Shown here: piece after piece, positions 9,207 through 18,119 of the stretch
Position numbering within the stretch: position 1 is the stretch's first letter
Layout: every line of letters begins with the position of its first letter
Source: Sphingomonadales bacterium UBA2683
GTDB lineage: Bacteria > Pseudomonadota > Alphaproteobacteria > Sphingomonadales > Sphingomonadaceae
DNA: 64,000 nt
Direction of reading: 5' to 3'
Assembly (NCBI GenBank): GCA_002354635.1
Contig: DELZ01000003.1
Coordinates: 248,001 to 312,000, forward strand
The notes under the pieces: generated by a model
What the model was told of the DNA's origin: nothing
What the model saw: the letters and a program-made list of their open reading frames with translations, nothing else
Database searches by the model: none
Made by a program: the position numbers and the translations under genes

Positions 9207-9560
9207 ATGAGCCGACTGACCGTATGGTATGATGGCGCTTGCCCTCTGTGCATCCGGGAGATTGCCCTGATGCGCAAGCTGGACCGGCGCGACGCCATAA
9301 CCTTCGTGGATATAGCTAGGCCGATGGCATCCTGCCCGATCGACCGGCAATTGATGCTCGACCGGTTTCACGCATCGGAAGATGGACGCCTGCTATCAGG
9401 CGCGGCAGCGTTCGCGGCCATGTGGCGCGCGATCCCGGTCCTGCGGCCTATCGGTCTGCTGGCGCGGCTGCCTGGCGCACTGGCCTTGTTTGAAGCCCTT
9501 TATCAGGGGTTCCTGAAAATTCGTCCACACATCCAGAAACGCCTCAAACCGATAGACTAG
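9207..9560 (+). CDS. DCC-family thiol-disulfide oxidoreductase-like protein (DUF393)
   Basis: 117 residues. The N-terminal VWYDGACPLCIREI gives the DxxCxxC signature of the DUF393/DCC family, thioredoxin-like proteins of unclear substrate. The rest (ALMRKLDRRDAITFVDI, then a hydrophobic LRPIGLLARLPGALALF stretch) matches the family's size. It stands alone between gyrB and a convergent SDR gene whose stop is only 2 bp away. Confidence 0.85.
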   Translation: MSRLTVWYDGACPLCIREIALMRKLDRRDAITFVDIARPMASCPIDRQLMLDRFHASEDGRLLSGAAAFAAMWRAIPVLRPIGLLARLPGALALFEALYQGFLKIRPHIQKRLKPID

Positions 9561-9562
9561 AA

Positions 9563-10354
9563 TCAGGATGCCGCGGCGAGAGAAGCCATCATCAGTTCCT
9601 GATCCTTGCGCGTCGGATTGCCGCGGAGACACAGCCCGCCATTAACCTGCAGATTCTCGCCGGTCATGAAACATTCGTCACTGGCCAGAAATACGGCTGC
9701 GGCTGCAATATCTTCGCTGGTACCGATCCGGCCCAGCGGATAGCGCGCTTCGAATGACTCGACCAGACCAGGCACCTGATCGACACCCGCTGTCATCGGC
9801 GTTCGGGTGAGACCGGGCGAAATGCTGTTCGCGCGAATGCCTTTTTCACCAAATTCGTGCGCAACACAGCGAATGATATGATCGGTCGCTGCCTTCGTAC
9901 CCATATAGGCGGCATGATCGTTGAGCATGATCGTCGCGGTGGCCGAACTGATCTGGATGATCGATCCGCCATCATCCATCGCCTTGATCATCTCCTGATA
10001 GAATTGGAACGGCCCGACCAGCTGCAGCGCTGACATCATTTCCAGTTCTTCCTTGGTATTCTCCAGAAAGGGTTTGAGGAAGCCGATGCCGGTTGCATTG
10101 ATAGCGATGTCCACACCGCCCATCTTTGTCTTGGCCGCTTCTGCAAGCGCCTTGATATCTGCTTCACTGGTGAGATCGCAAGTCGCATAATGGCCACCAA
10201 TCTCTTCCGCAAAGCGCTTCAACTCGTCTTCCTTGCGCCCGGCGACGAGTACATCCGCGCCTTCGTCGTGCAAACGCTGGGCGATAACCTGGCCCATATT
10301 GCCCTTGCCGGCGGCTCCGAGAATTACCGCTCTTTTTCCTTCGAGACGTCCCAT
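9563..10354 (-). CDS. Short-chain dehydrogenase/reductase (SDR)
   Basis: 263 residues. NAD(P)-binding motif GAAGKGNMG near residues 13-21, NAT-type motif INATGIG, catalytic YMGTKAA (Tyr-x3-Lys), and the C-terminal FMTGENLQVNGGLCLRG typical of classical SDRs. A C-terminal extension after the usual end contains NPTRKDQELMMASLAAAS. It is probably a catabolic alcohol or ketone oxidoreductase because it borders the TonB-receptor/SDR island. The substrate is not deducible. Confidence 0.85.
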   Translation of the reverse strand: MGRLEGKRAVILGAAGKGNMGQVIAQRLHDEGADVLVAGRKEDELKRFAEEIGGHYATCDLTSEADIKALAEAAKTKMGGVDIAINATGIGFLKPFLENTKEELEMMSALQLVGPFQFYQEMIKAMDDGGSIIQISSATATIMLNDHAAYMGTKAATDHIIRCVAHEFGEKGIRANSISPGLTRTPMTAGVDQVPGLVESFEARYPLGRIGTSEDIAAAAVFLASDECFMTGENLQVNGGLCLRGNPTRKDQELMMASLAAAS

Positions 10355-10454
10355 TTACTTGCTCCTCAACCTAAATGCCATTTGTGACGACATATTACCC
10401 CGCCGGTGATCATCGGCTACTCTCATTATGGCTATTCGTCGGGTGCAAAATCAT

Positions 10455-10492
10455 AAAAAAAGGGCCGGGAGTAGCTTGCACTCTCCCGGCCC
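10455..10492 (-). terminator. Intrinsic terminator of the first TonB-dependent receptor
   Basis: Perfect 10-bp stem GGGCCGGGAG/CTCCCGGCCC followed (minus strand) by a run of T, 25 bp beyond the receptor stop. The second receptor has a related terminator at 13130-13164. Confidence 0.85.
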
Positions 10493-10516
10493 GGATTCTC
10501 ATCAACGGGAGGCTGA

Positions 10517-12979
10517 TCAGAACTTGAAAGCGACTTCCACGAAGACCTGGCGGCCACGATTCTGGGTGACGACCAGATCATCACCCACACCTGGCTGCAG
10601 GAACGGCCGACCGCTGCTGGTGTTCACCCAGATTTCGTCGGTCAGGTTGACGCCAACCAGCGACAATTTCCATTTGCCGTCGGGATCACCCACCGAGATG
10701 GAACCGTCGATGGACACATAGCTGTCCTGCCGAAGGTCGGTTACCGAATCCTCGTTGGTAAAATAGGAACCGCTATACTGCAGATTGCCGTTCAGGCCCA
10801 GTTCGACGGCATCACCCATTGGCACGGACCAGTCGAAAGCGGCATTGGCAGCAAATTTCGGAGCGCGCGCAGCAGACCGGCCGTTGATGTCTTCGCCGGA
10901 AGTGGTCACGAACGGAGCCGAAAATTCGGCATCGGTATAGGCGAGCGAGCCGGATAGATTCAAACCTTCGACCGGCGTCCGCCATCCCCATTCCACATCA
11001 ATGCCCTGGCTGGTAAGCTGGCTGGCATTGAAGGTCTGGAACTGAACGGTCGCAGCGTCAAAATTCTGTACCTGCAGGTCATCGAACACATAATAGAAGA
11101 CTGATGTGTTCACCGTCAGGGTACGATCGGCAAATTGTGCCTTCACGCCGAGTTCCCCACCAAGTCCGGTTTCCGACTTGAACTTCAGCGCATCGGCAAC
11201 CGCCTGACGCACAGCCGGATCCGGATCATTGAAGCCGAGCAGACTGTTCGACGGCAACGCGCTGTTGTCGATACCACCCGATTTGAACCCGGTCTTGAAG
11301 GCAGCATAAATATTCACGTCCGGTGTCGCTTGATATTTGATCGAGACTTCCGGCGAGAAATTGGAGTCCTTAAAGGTGATCGGACCTGAAAAGAAGCCGC
11401 TGTTGATGAATGCAGGCGTTGCCGACAAAAAGGAATGGACATAGGGAACGCTAATCCTCGACACCTTCTTTTCGTCGGTCCAGCGCACACCGCCGGACAG
11501 CTCCAGCTGCTCTGTCAGATCCAGAGTCGCACTGGCGAAAAGCGACAACGCTTCCGTCTTCGTGTTCTGTTTTTTATACCAGTCGTAGGTGTTGCCGGTC
11601 ACCGGATCAGGGGCCACGAACGAGATATTGACACCCTGTTGCGACGTGTTGAAATCAATGTCGCGGTCTTCGTAAAACGCACCAACCATGAAGTTGAACA
11701 TGCCGTCAAAATCGCTGGTAATGCGCAGTTCCTGGGTGAACTGTTCGGTCTTGTTGACCGGGTCGCTGCAACCTGCATTGCCCGGCGCACCGTTTGCGAA
11801 CTGGCCGACATAGGCATAGCAATCGGTATCGATCGCATCGAGGCTCAGATAGCCCGAGACCGACGACAATGTCAGCGTGTCGGACAGATCGAGATCCCAT
11901 TTAAGCCGGCCAAAGAAAATATCGGTTTCGCCATAAGGCACACCATTTTCGAAACGCGGGTCACCGCCCGATCCGGCGGGAACATTGCTAACCAGGGCCG
12001 TTGCGCCGTCCGACGTATGATAAAGGCCATCGCTGGCGTTGCAATCTGCGTTGGAGGGAATGACGAGTCCACCCGAAAGCAAATAAACCGGATCCGCGAC
12101 GCCGTTCGCACCGCAGTTGATATCGGTATGACCGATAGCACCGTCGCTCTTGTTCTTGACATAATTGAGCTTCAAATTGGCATTGAAATTATCGGCGGGG
12201 TCCCACTGCAGGGTCACTCGACTGACAAAACTGCTGATGCCCCGGGAATCGCGGACAGTACCGTCAGGGTTGAACGCCGGAGTCCCCGGTGCGAGCTTCA
12301 CATAATCATCGATGTCCTGATATTGGGCGGCAACGCGGATACCGAGCGTATCACTAAGCGGCCCGGAAATATGCCCGCCAATCGTGTAGCCCTTCTCCTC
12401 GAACTCGTAGGAGGCTTTTCCGGCCATTTCCCAGTCCCGTGTCGGGTTGGCGGAACGAATGGCAAAAACCCCGGCTGAAGCACTTTTGCCAAAAAATAGC
12501 GATTGCGGCCCTTTCAGAACATCGATCTGCTGAACGTCGAAAAAGCCTGCCTGCACCATCCGCATCGTGCTGACCTGAACGCCATCGAAATCAAAAGCGA
12601 CGGCAGAATCGAACGCAGCGGAAATATTGGAGGAACCGACTCCGCGCAAGCTGATCTGGCCACCGGAACCGGAGCCGCCAACCTGGACGTTGAGTGCTGG
12701 CACCCGGCTAACAACGTCGGCAATTTCATTGACCTGATATTTGTCCAGTGTATCGCCGCCGATGGCGGTGACGGTCACCGGCACTTCCTGCAATGTCTCC
12801 GTCTGTTTGCGGGCAATAACGGTTATGACATTGGCTTCATCAACTTCCTCCACCGCATCCTGTGCGTGGGCCGATGTCGCCACGCCGGCGAAGATCAGAC
12901 TCGCTGCCGTGCCCATCAACAACCCTCGTACGGCTTTGCGTGAGGATAGATTAATCAGACGTGTCGATTGTGCAGTCAT
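10517..12979 (-). CDS. TonB-dependent receptor, copy 1
   Basis: 820 residues from the ATG at 12979 (MTAQSTRLIN); an upstream in-frame ATG at 13024 is less likely. A signal peptide (LLMGTAASLIFAGVATSAHA) precedes a TonB-box-like NVITVIARK and the plug domain (VTAIGGDTLDKYQVNEIADV, QISLRGVGSS). The 22-strand barrel ends in the outer-membrane signature QVFVEVAFKF. It imports a large or scarce substrate energised by TonB-ExbBD. It is a close paralog of the next gene, suggesting duplication for uptake of the compound degraded by the downstream island. No siderophore signature seen. Confidence 0.92.
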   Translation of the reverse strand: MTAQSTRLINLSSRKAVRGLLMGTAASLIFAGVATSAHAQDAVEEVDEANVITVIARKQTETLQEVPVTVTAIGGDTLDKYQVNEIADVVSRVPALNVQVGGSGSGGQISLRGVGSSNISAAFDSAVAFDFDGVQVSTMRMVQAGFFDVQQIDVLKGPQSLFFGKSASAGVFAIRSANPTRDWEMAGKASYEFEEKGYTIGGHISGPLSDTLGIRVAAQYQDIDDYVKLAPGTPAFNPDGTVRDSRGISSFVSRVTLQWDPADNFNANLKLNYVKNKSDGAIGHTDINCGANGVADPVYLLSGGLVIPSNADCNASDGLYHTSDGATALVSNVPAGSGGDPRFENGVPYGETDIFFGRLKWDLDLSDTLTLSSVSGYLSLDAIDTDCYAYVGQFANGAPGNAGCSDPVNKTEQFTQELRITSDFDGMFNFMVGAFYEDRDIDFNTSQQGVNISFVAPDPVTGNTYDWYKKQNTKTEALSLFASATLDLTEQLELSGGVRWTDEKKVSRISVPYVHSFLSATPAFINSGFFSGPITFKDSNFSPEVSIKYQATPDVNIYAAFKTGFKSGGIDNSALPSNSLLGFNDPDPAVRQAVADALKFKSETGLGGELGVKAQFADRTLTVNTSVFYYVFDDLQVQNFDAATVQFQTFNASQLTSQGIDVEWGWRTPVEGLNLSGSLAYTDAEFSAPFVTTSGEDINGRSAARAPKFAANAAFDWSVPMGDAVELGLNGNLQYSGSYFTNEDSVTDLRQDSYVSIDGSISVGDPDGKWKLSLVGVNLTDEIWVNTSSGRPFLQPGVGDDLVVTQNRGRQVFVEVAFKF
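11592..11755. repeat. 164-bp tract identical between the two TonB-receptor genes (copy 1)
   Basis: Every base matches 14262-14425. It covers the barrel region encoding FNFMVGAFYEDRDIDFNTS, while flanking segments differ at many synonymous positions, which points to recent gene conversion or constraint. Confidence 0.85.
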
Positions 12980-13075
12980 TGTTTTCTCCAAAAAAAATAC
13001 CTCAGTTTTCGACCTGAGGCACATTCATAATATACGGCATTTTTGCCGCCTTGACTGCGCTGCGACTAGCAGTTC

Positions 13076-13089
13076 AGCAGGTGCCTGCT
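13076..13089. promoter_or_regulatory. Palindrome upstream of TonB receptor copy 1
   Basis: AGCAGGTGCCTGCT, 97 bp upstream of the receptor start and between it and the preceding gene's terminator. It could be an operator. No regulator is assigned. Confidence 0.3.
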
Positions 13090-13129
13090 ACTGTCACTTT
13101 CGCTATTTCGAAATCGCTGGCCCAGGCAC

Positions 13130-13164
13130 AAAAAGGCCGGGATCAGCTTGCGCTGCCCCGGCCC
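13130..13164 (-). terminator. Intrinsic terminator of the second TonB-dependent receptor
   Basis: Stem GGCCGGG/CCCGGCC with an inner CAGC/GCTG stem, followed on the minus strand by five T. It is similar in sequence and position to the terminator of copy 1, so the duplication seems to have included the 3' flank. Confidence 0.8.
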
Positions 13165-13186
13165 GATTCAATCAACGGGAGGTTGA

Positions 13187-15646
13187 TCAGAACTTGAAGG
13201 CGACTTCCACGAAGACCTGGCGGCCGCGATTCTGGGTAACCACCAGATCATCACCGACACCTGGCTGAAGGAATGGGCGACCCCCACTGGTGTTCACCCA
13301 TATTTCGTCGGTCAGGTTGACGCCAACCAGCGACAATTTCCATTTGCCGTCCGGATCGCCGACCGAGATCGCACCATCGATAGACACATAGCTGTCCTGT
13401 TTCAGATCGGTCAGAGAATCTTCATTGGTGAAATAGGATCCGCTATATTGCAGGTTGCCGTTCAACCCCAGTTCGATGGCGTCGCCCATGGGAACGGTCC
13501 AGTCAAAGGCCGCATTGGCCGCAAATTTCGGAGCCCGTGCCGCTGCACGGCCTTCCAGATCCTCGCCTGACGTCGTCACGAACGGAGCGGTAAATTTTGC
13601 GTCCGTATAGGCAACCGAACCGGACAGATTCAAACCTTCGACCGGCGTCCGCCATCCCCATTCCAAATCAATGCCCTTGCTGGTCAGCTGGCTGGCATTG
13701 AAGGTCTGGAACTGGATCGTTGCCGCATCAAAATTCTGTACCTGCAGATCATCGAACACATAATAGAAGACCGAAGTATTAACCGTCAGGGTACGATCGG
13801 CAAATTGTGCCTTCACGCCCAGTTCGCCGCCGAGTCCGGTTTCCGACTTGAACTTCAGTGCATCCGCAACCGCCTGACGAACGGCTGGATCCGGATCATT
13901 GAAGCCGAGCAGACTGTTCGACGGCAACGCGCTGTTGTCGATACCGCCCGATTTGAACCCGGTCTTGAACGCGCCGTAAATATTGATGTCCGGCGTGGCC
14001 TGATATTTGATCGATACTTCTGGCGAGAAGTTGGAGTCCTGGAACGTAATCGGTCCGGAGAAGAAGCCGCTGTTGATGAACGCCGGCGTCGCGGACAGGA
14101 ACGTATGAACATAAGGAACACTGATACGTGAAACCTTTTTCTCATCCGTCCAGCGCACGCCGCCCGACAGCTCCAACTGCTCTGTCAGATCCAGTGTCGC
14201 ACTGGCGAAGAACGAAAGTGCTTCGGTCTTGGTATTCTGTTTTTTGAACCAGTCGTAGGTATTGCCGGTCACCGGATCAGGGGCCACGAACGAGATATTG
14301 ACACCCTGTTGCGACGTGTTGAAATCAATGTCGCGGTCTTCGTAAAACGCACCAACCATGAAGTTGAACATGCCGTCAAAATCGCTGGTAATGCGCAGTT
14401 CCTGGGTGAACTGTTCGGTCTTGTTTTGCGGGTCACTACAACCGGAGTTTGCCGGTACAGTCGGAGAAAATTGACCAACATAGGCATAGCAGTCCGTATC
14501 GACGGAATCGAGGCTCATATAACCGGAGACGGATGACAGTGTCAGCGTATCCGATAAATCCAGATCCCATCTCAGACGTCCAAGGAAAATATCGGTTTCG
14601 CCGAATGGAATGCCATTCTGGAACCGAGGGTTTCCTGCCGAGCCGTCCGGAACCTTGCTGGTCAGAGCGGCGGCACCATCCGACGTGTGATAAAGACCAT
14701 CGCTGTCATTGCAGTCAGCGTTCGAAGGAATGACAAGGCCACCGCTTAACAAGAATACGGGATCTGCCACACCGTTCGCACCGCAGTTGATATCGGAATG
14801 CCCGATGGCACCGTCATTCTTGTTTTTGACGTAGTTCAGTTTCAAATTGGCGCTGAAATTGTCAGATGGATCCCACTGCAATGTCACCCGACCGATGAAA
14901 TTCTTCAGGCCCCTGGAATCCCTGACCGTACCGTCCGGATTGAACGCGGCTGTCCCGGGTGCGAGTTTTACATAGTCTTCGATATCCTGATATTGTGCCG
15001 CTACCCGGACACCAAGAGTATCACTGATCGGGCCGGAAATATGCCCGCCAATCGTGTAGCCCTTTTCCTCGAACTCGTAAGAAGCTTTTCCGGCCATTTC
15101 CCAGTCCTGGGTTGGATTGGCCGAACGAATGGCGATGACACCGGCAGAGGCGCTCTTGCCAAAGAAAAGCGATTGCGGCCCCTTAAGGACATCAATCTGT
15201 TGCACGTCGAAAAAGCCTGCCTGCACCATCCGCATCGTGCTGACCTGAATGCCGTCAAAATCAAATGCCACAGCGGAGTCAAACGACGCCGAGATATTGG
15301 ATGAGCCGACACCGCGCAAGCTGATCTGACCACCGGAGCCGGAGCCGCCGACCTGAACGTTGAGCGCAGGCACCCGGCTAACGACGTCGGCAATTTCATT
15401 GACCTGATATTTGTCCAGCGTGTCGCCGCCAATAGCGGTGACGGTCACCGGCACTTCCTGCAATGTCTCCGTCTGTTTGCGGGCAATAACGGTGATAACA
15501 TTGGCTTCATCGATTTCATCGGCATCTTGCGCCGCTGCGGGTGAAGCGAAACCCGCGAAGGCCACGGTTGCGACCGAACCCAATAAGAGCGATCGTACGG
15601 CCTTGTTTTTAAGGTCGGATTTGTTGCGTGAATGATATGTGGTCAT
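13187..15646 (-). CDS. TonB-dependent receptor, copy 2
   Basis: 819 residues from the ATG at 15646 (MTTYHSRNKS), preceded by GGGAGAG. Same architecture as copy 1: signal peptide ending near FASPAAAQ, TonB-box-like NVITVIARK, plug, barrel, and C-terminal QVFVEVAFKF. The proteins are nearly identical apart from the signal peptide and a few extracellular-loop segments (for example GQFSPTVPANSGCSDPQNK versus GQFANGAPGNAGCSDPVNK), so ligand specificity may differ slightly. It has its own terminator and a divergent promoter region shared with an SDR gene. Outer-membrane transporter; substrate inferred from the neighbouring catabolic genes only. Confidence 0.92.
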   Translation of the reverse strand: MTTYHSRNKSDLKNKAVRSLLLGSVATVAFAGFASPAAAQDADEIDEANVITVIARKQTETLQEVPVTVTAIGGDTLDKYQVNEIADVVSRVPALNVQVGGSGSGGQISLRGVGSSNISASFDSAVAFDFDGIQVSTMRMVQAGFFDVQQIDVLKGPQSLFFGKSASAGVIAIRSANPTQDWEMAGKASYEFEEKGYTIGGHISGPISDTLGVRVAAQYQDIEDYVKLAPGTAAFNPDGTVRDSRGLKNFIGRVTLQWDPSDNFSANLKLNYVKNKNDGAIGHSDINCGANGVADPVFLLSGGLVIPSNADCNDSDGLYHTSDGAAALTSKVPDGSAGNPRFQNGIPFGETDIFLGRLRWDLDLSDTLTLSSVSGYMSLDSVDTDCYAYVGQFSPTVPANSGCSDPQNKTEQFTQELRITSDFDGMFNFMVGAFYEDRDIDFNTSQQGVNISFVAPDPVTGNTYDWFKKQNTKTEALSFFASATLDLTEQLELSGGVRWTDEKKVSRISVPYVHTFLSATPAFINSGFFSGPITFQDSNFSPEVSIKYQATPDINIYGAFKTGFKSGGIDNSALPSNSLLGFNDPDPAVRQAVADALKFKSETGLGGELGVKAQFADRTLTVNTSVFYYVFDDLQVQNFDAATIQFQTFNASQLTSKGIDLEWGWRTPVEGLNLSGSVAYTDAKFTAPFVTTSGEDLEGRAAARAPKFAANAAFDWTVPMGDAIELGLNGNLQYSGSYFTNEDSLTDLKQDSYVSIDGAISVGDPDGKWKLSLVGVNLTDEIWVNTSGGRPFLQPGVGDDLVVTQNRGRQVFVEVAFKF
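14262..14425. repeat. 164-bp tract identical between the two TonB-receptor genes (copy 2)
   Basis: Identical to 11592-11755; see that entry. The differences resume immediately at both ends (A/G at the left edge, G/T at the right). Confidence 0.85.
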
Positions 15647-15750
15647 TGCTCTCTCCCAATTCGATCCGGCAAATCTGGCCAAACCTAAAATATTAGATTC
15701 CGGCGGTTTTCTCCGCCTTGTTATGATCATATCTTAAGCGTGAGTTTCTG

Positions 15751-15767
15751 TTGGCTCTGCTAGCCAA
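15751..15767. promoter_or_regulatory. Inverted repeat in the divergent TonB-receptor/SDR promoter region
   Basis: TTGGCT-CTGCT-AGCCAA lies 104 bp upstream of the receptor start and 152 bp upstream of the SDR start, in a 273-bp AT-rich spacer. A candidate regulator site; the binding protein is unknown. Confidence 0.35.
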
Positions 15768-15919
15768 TTTGATAGCAAATATGAAAAACTGTGTTTTTCG
15801 CGCAACATTTGTTCATTGTCCGCCAATAATCGGCGGTGGGGCTAACCAAATTAGGAATTGCGTGGAATGGCACGGAACGGCCTAAAGCATCGCACAAGTC
15901 GAGAAGGGGAGACACGCAA

Positions 15920-16681
15920 ATGAGCCGCCTGACAGGAAAAATCGCCATCGTGACCGGAGCCGGTTCCGGACTCGGGAAAGCAATCAGCGAAAGTTTCGCC
16001 GAACAGGGTGCTCAGGTTGTACTCACCGACATTGATCTGGTGGCCGCCAAAAATGTTGCCGGTGCAATCGGTGCTAGTGCTATCGCCCTGCATCAGGATG
16101 CCGCGGACGAGCAACGCTGGGATGTCATAATGCAGGAAACAAGAGACGCCTTTGGCACGCCTCATATTCTGGTTAACAATGCCGGCCTGGTCATTCCCGG
16201 CACGATCGAGGATTGTTCGCTTGACCAATTTCGCAAACAGAATTCCGTGATGCTCGAGGGCGTGTTTCTGGGCTGTCGCGCCGCTGTCAAAGCGATGAAA
16301 TCCAACGATCAGCCCAGTTCAATCATCAACCTCAGTTCAATGGCAGCCTTGCAAGGCTATTCGCCGTTTGTTGCCTATGCCGCGGCCAAGGGTGGTGTGC
16401 GGTCGATGACAAAATCCGTCGCCTTGCATTGCAAGGAACAAAATTATCCGATTCGCTGCAACAGCCTGCACCCTGCAGGCATAGACACGCCGATGGTGCG
16501 ACAGGAATCGGTTGGGGCCAGTGGCGCAGCCACGCCGGAAACCGGTATGATTCCGCTCGGTGGCCTGGGCCATCCGAATGATGTGGCGGCGCTGTGCGTC
16601 TATCTGGCGAGCGATGAATCGCGCTTCATGACCGCTGGCGAATATCCGGTCGACAACGGCGCGCTTTACAAGCCGGCCTGA
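15920..16681 (+). CDS. SDR resembling 3beta/17beta-hydroxysteroid dehydrogenase
   Basis: 253 residues from the ATG at 15920, preceded by GAAGGGGA. TGAGSGLG cofactor motif, NNAG, and catalytic YAAAK. Features recalled from the Comamonas testosteroni 3beta/17beta-HSD are shared: GVFLGCRAAVKAM, then CKEQNYPIRCNSLHPAGIDTPM, and a C-terminal tail with DN in place of the usual DGG (YPVDNGALYKPA). It would oxidise or reduce a hydroxyl group on a steroid or similar ring system with NAD(H). It faces the TonB receptor across a divergent promoter. The steroid assignment is from remembered family features, supported by the ketosteroid isomerase 5 kb away. Confidence 0.7.
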   Translation: MSRLTGKIAIVTGAGSGLGKAISESFAEQGAQVVLTDIDLVAAKNVAGAIGASAIALHQDAADEQRWDVIMQETRDAFGTPHILVNNAGLVIPGTIEDCSLDQFRKQNSVMLEGVFLGCRAAVKAMKSNDQPSSIINLSSMAALQGYSPFVAYAAAKGGVRSMTKSVALHCKEQNYPIRCNSLHPAGIDTPMVRQESVGASGAATPETGMIPLGGLGHPNDVAALCVYLASDESRFMTAGEYPVDNGALYKPA

Positions 16682-16683
16682 GC

Positions 16684-17076
16684 TCAGGAGGCGCTGGCAC
16701 CCATAGCTGCTGCCATCTGATTCTGGAATTCGGCGAGATCGAAATAGTCACGCCATTTCGCGATCTTGCCATCGCGCAGTTCAAACGTACCCATCACGCG
16801 AATGGCAATCCATTTGTCGCCGATCCGGAACTTGTCCGTGCGCTCGGTCAGAACAACCTCTCCGGTCGCGGCAATATGATGAACATCCCACTGCGCGCCG
16901 TCGAAACCAAAAGACGGGTTGTCAAAAAATGCGTGAACCGCATCGATGCCGTCGCACGGCTCCATCGGAATATTGTGATAATATATGTCGTCGGTCATCG
17001 CCGCATAGATGGCGTCATAGTCGAGCCGGTTCCAGGCATCGATGAAATCGAGAATGATCCGTTTGTTTTCTGACAT
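16684..17076 (-). CDS. SnoaL-like / limonene-1,2-epoxide-hydrolase-family protein
   Basis: 130 residues from the ATG at 17076, chosen because AGGAG lies 8 nt upstream. An alternative ATG at 17097 overlaps the upstream stop (ATGA) but lacks a ribosome site. The cone-shaped NTF2-like fold is suggested by FIDAWNRLDYDAIYAAMTDDI, the RTDKFRIGDKWIAIRVMGTF strand with its Asp/Arg pairs as in epoxide hydrolases, and GKIAKWRDYFD. It may hydrate an epoxide or isomerise a ring intermediate. Last gene of a five-gene operon (DUF35, thiolase, acyl-CoA dehydrogenase, CurA-like reductase, this gene). Confidence 0.75.
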   Translation of the reverse strand: MSENKRIILDFIDAWNRLDYDAIYAAMTDDIYYHNIPMEPCDGIDAVHAFFDNPSFGFDGAQWDVHHIAATGEVVLTERTDKFRIGDKWIAIRVMGTFELRDGKIAKWRDYFDLAEFQNQMAAAMGASAS

Positions 17077-17093
17077 GCCGGTAACTCCTGTAT

Positions 17094-18116
17094 TCATTCG
17101 GCGGGTGAGACATCCAGAATCATCTTACCCTGATTGGCACCGGAGAAAAGCTTCATGAACGCCGCATAGCTGTTTTCGATGCCCTTATCGATATCCTCGT
17201 CATGCCGGAGCTTGCCCTCGGCCAGCCATTTGCCCATTTCGGCAATGCCCTCGCCAAAGCGTGGCGGATAGTCGCGGACCAGAAAGCCCTTGATCGTGGC
17301 CTGCCGCGAGATCAAATACCAGAGGTTGCGAATGCCCACAGGTTCCGGACTGTTATATTCGCTGATCAGCCCGCAGAGCACGACCCGGCCATGTTCGTTG
17401 ATCGCGGTGATCCCGGCGTCAAGGATTTCGCCGCCGACATTTTCCCAGATGATGTCGACACCATCGGGCGCCGCCGCCGCGATTTCCTTTTCCAGATCGG
17501 CCTGGCTCTTGCCGCGATAGTCGATCGCCGCATCAAAACCGTAATCATCTACCAGCCGCGCGCATTTTTCAGCACCTCCGGCGATACCGACAACCCGGCA
17601 GCCCTTGATCTTGCCGATCTGCCCGACCAGTGAACCGACCGCTCCGGCGGCTCCGGTGACCAGCAAGGTTTCACCCTGTTTGGGTTTGCCATCATCGATC
17701 ATGCCGAAATAGGCCGTCATCCCGACCGCGCCGAGGACGGAGAGAAAATTGGTCGGGGACGGTACCAGCGAGGCATCCACCGGCGAAGTGAAGCCGCCCG
17801 CTTCGACCACGGAATATTCCTCCATCGCGCCGAGCCCGACCACCCACTGGCCAACCGGGAAATCGGGGTTTCTGGATTCGACCACCTTGCCGACGGTGCT
17901 GGCGGTGACCGCTGCGCCGAGAGCGATCGGCGGCATATAGCTTTCTGCATCGCTCATCCAGCCGCGCTGCGCCGGATCGAGGGAGATATAGTGATTGCGC
18001 ACCAGAAAGGCGCCATCGCCAAGTTCCGGCAAATCCTCTTCGACCAGCGCAAAATCGCTTTCCTTCGGTTCCCCGACCGGACGACTGACGAGCGTGAATT
18101 TGCGGTTCTTGGTCAT
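17094..18116 (-). CDS. NADPH-dependent oxidoreductase of the CurA/zinc-independent MDR family
   Basis: 340 residues. The cofactor motif GAAGAVGSLVGQIGKIKGC near residues 155-173 and VVGIAGGAEKCARLVDDYGFDAAIDY are typical of medium-chain reductases related to prostaglandin reductase/CurA, which reduce the C=C of enones or enoyl thioesters with NADPH. No catalytic-zinc cysteines are seen. A paralog of the same family is at 24651-25652. Its start follows the acyl-CoA dehydrogenase stop by 3 bp, so it is in the same operon. It may act on an unsaturated ketone intermediate of the island's substrate. Confidence 0.85.
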   Translation of the reverse strand: MTKNRKFTLVSRPVGEPKESDFALVEEDLPELGDGAFLVRNHYISLDPAQRGWMSDAESYMPPIALGAAVTASTVGKVVESRNPDFPVGQWVVGLGAMEEYSVVEAGGFTSPVDASLVPSPTNFLSVLGAVGMTAYFGMIDDGKPKQGETLLVTGAAGAVGSLVGQIGKIKGCRVVGIAGGAEKCARLVDDYGFDAAIDYRGKSQADLEKEIAAAAPDGVDIIWENVGGEILDAGITAINEHGRVVLCGLISEYNSPEPVGIRNLWYLISRQATIKGFLVRDYPPRFGEGIAEMGKWLAEGKLRHDEDIDKGIENSYAAFMKLFSGANQGKMILDVSPAE

Positions 18117-18119
18117 GGA

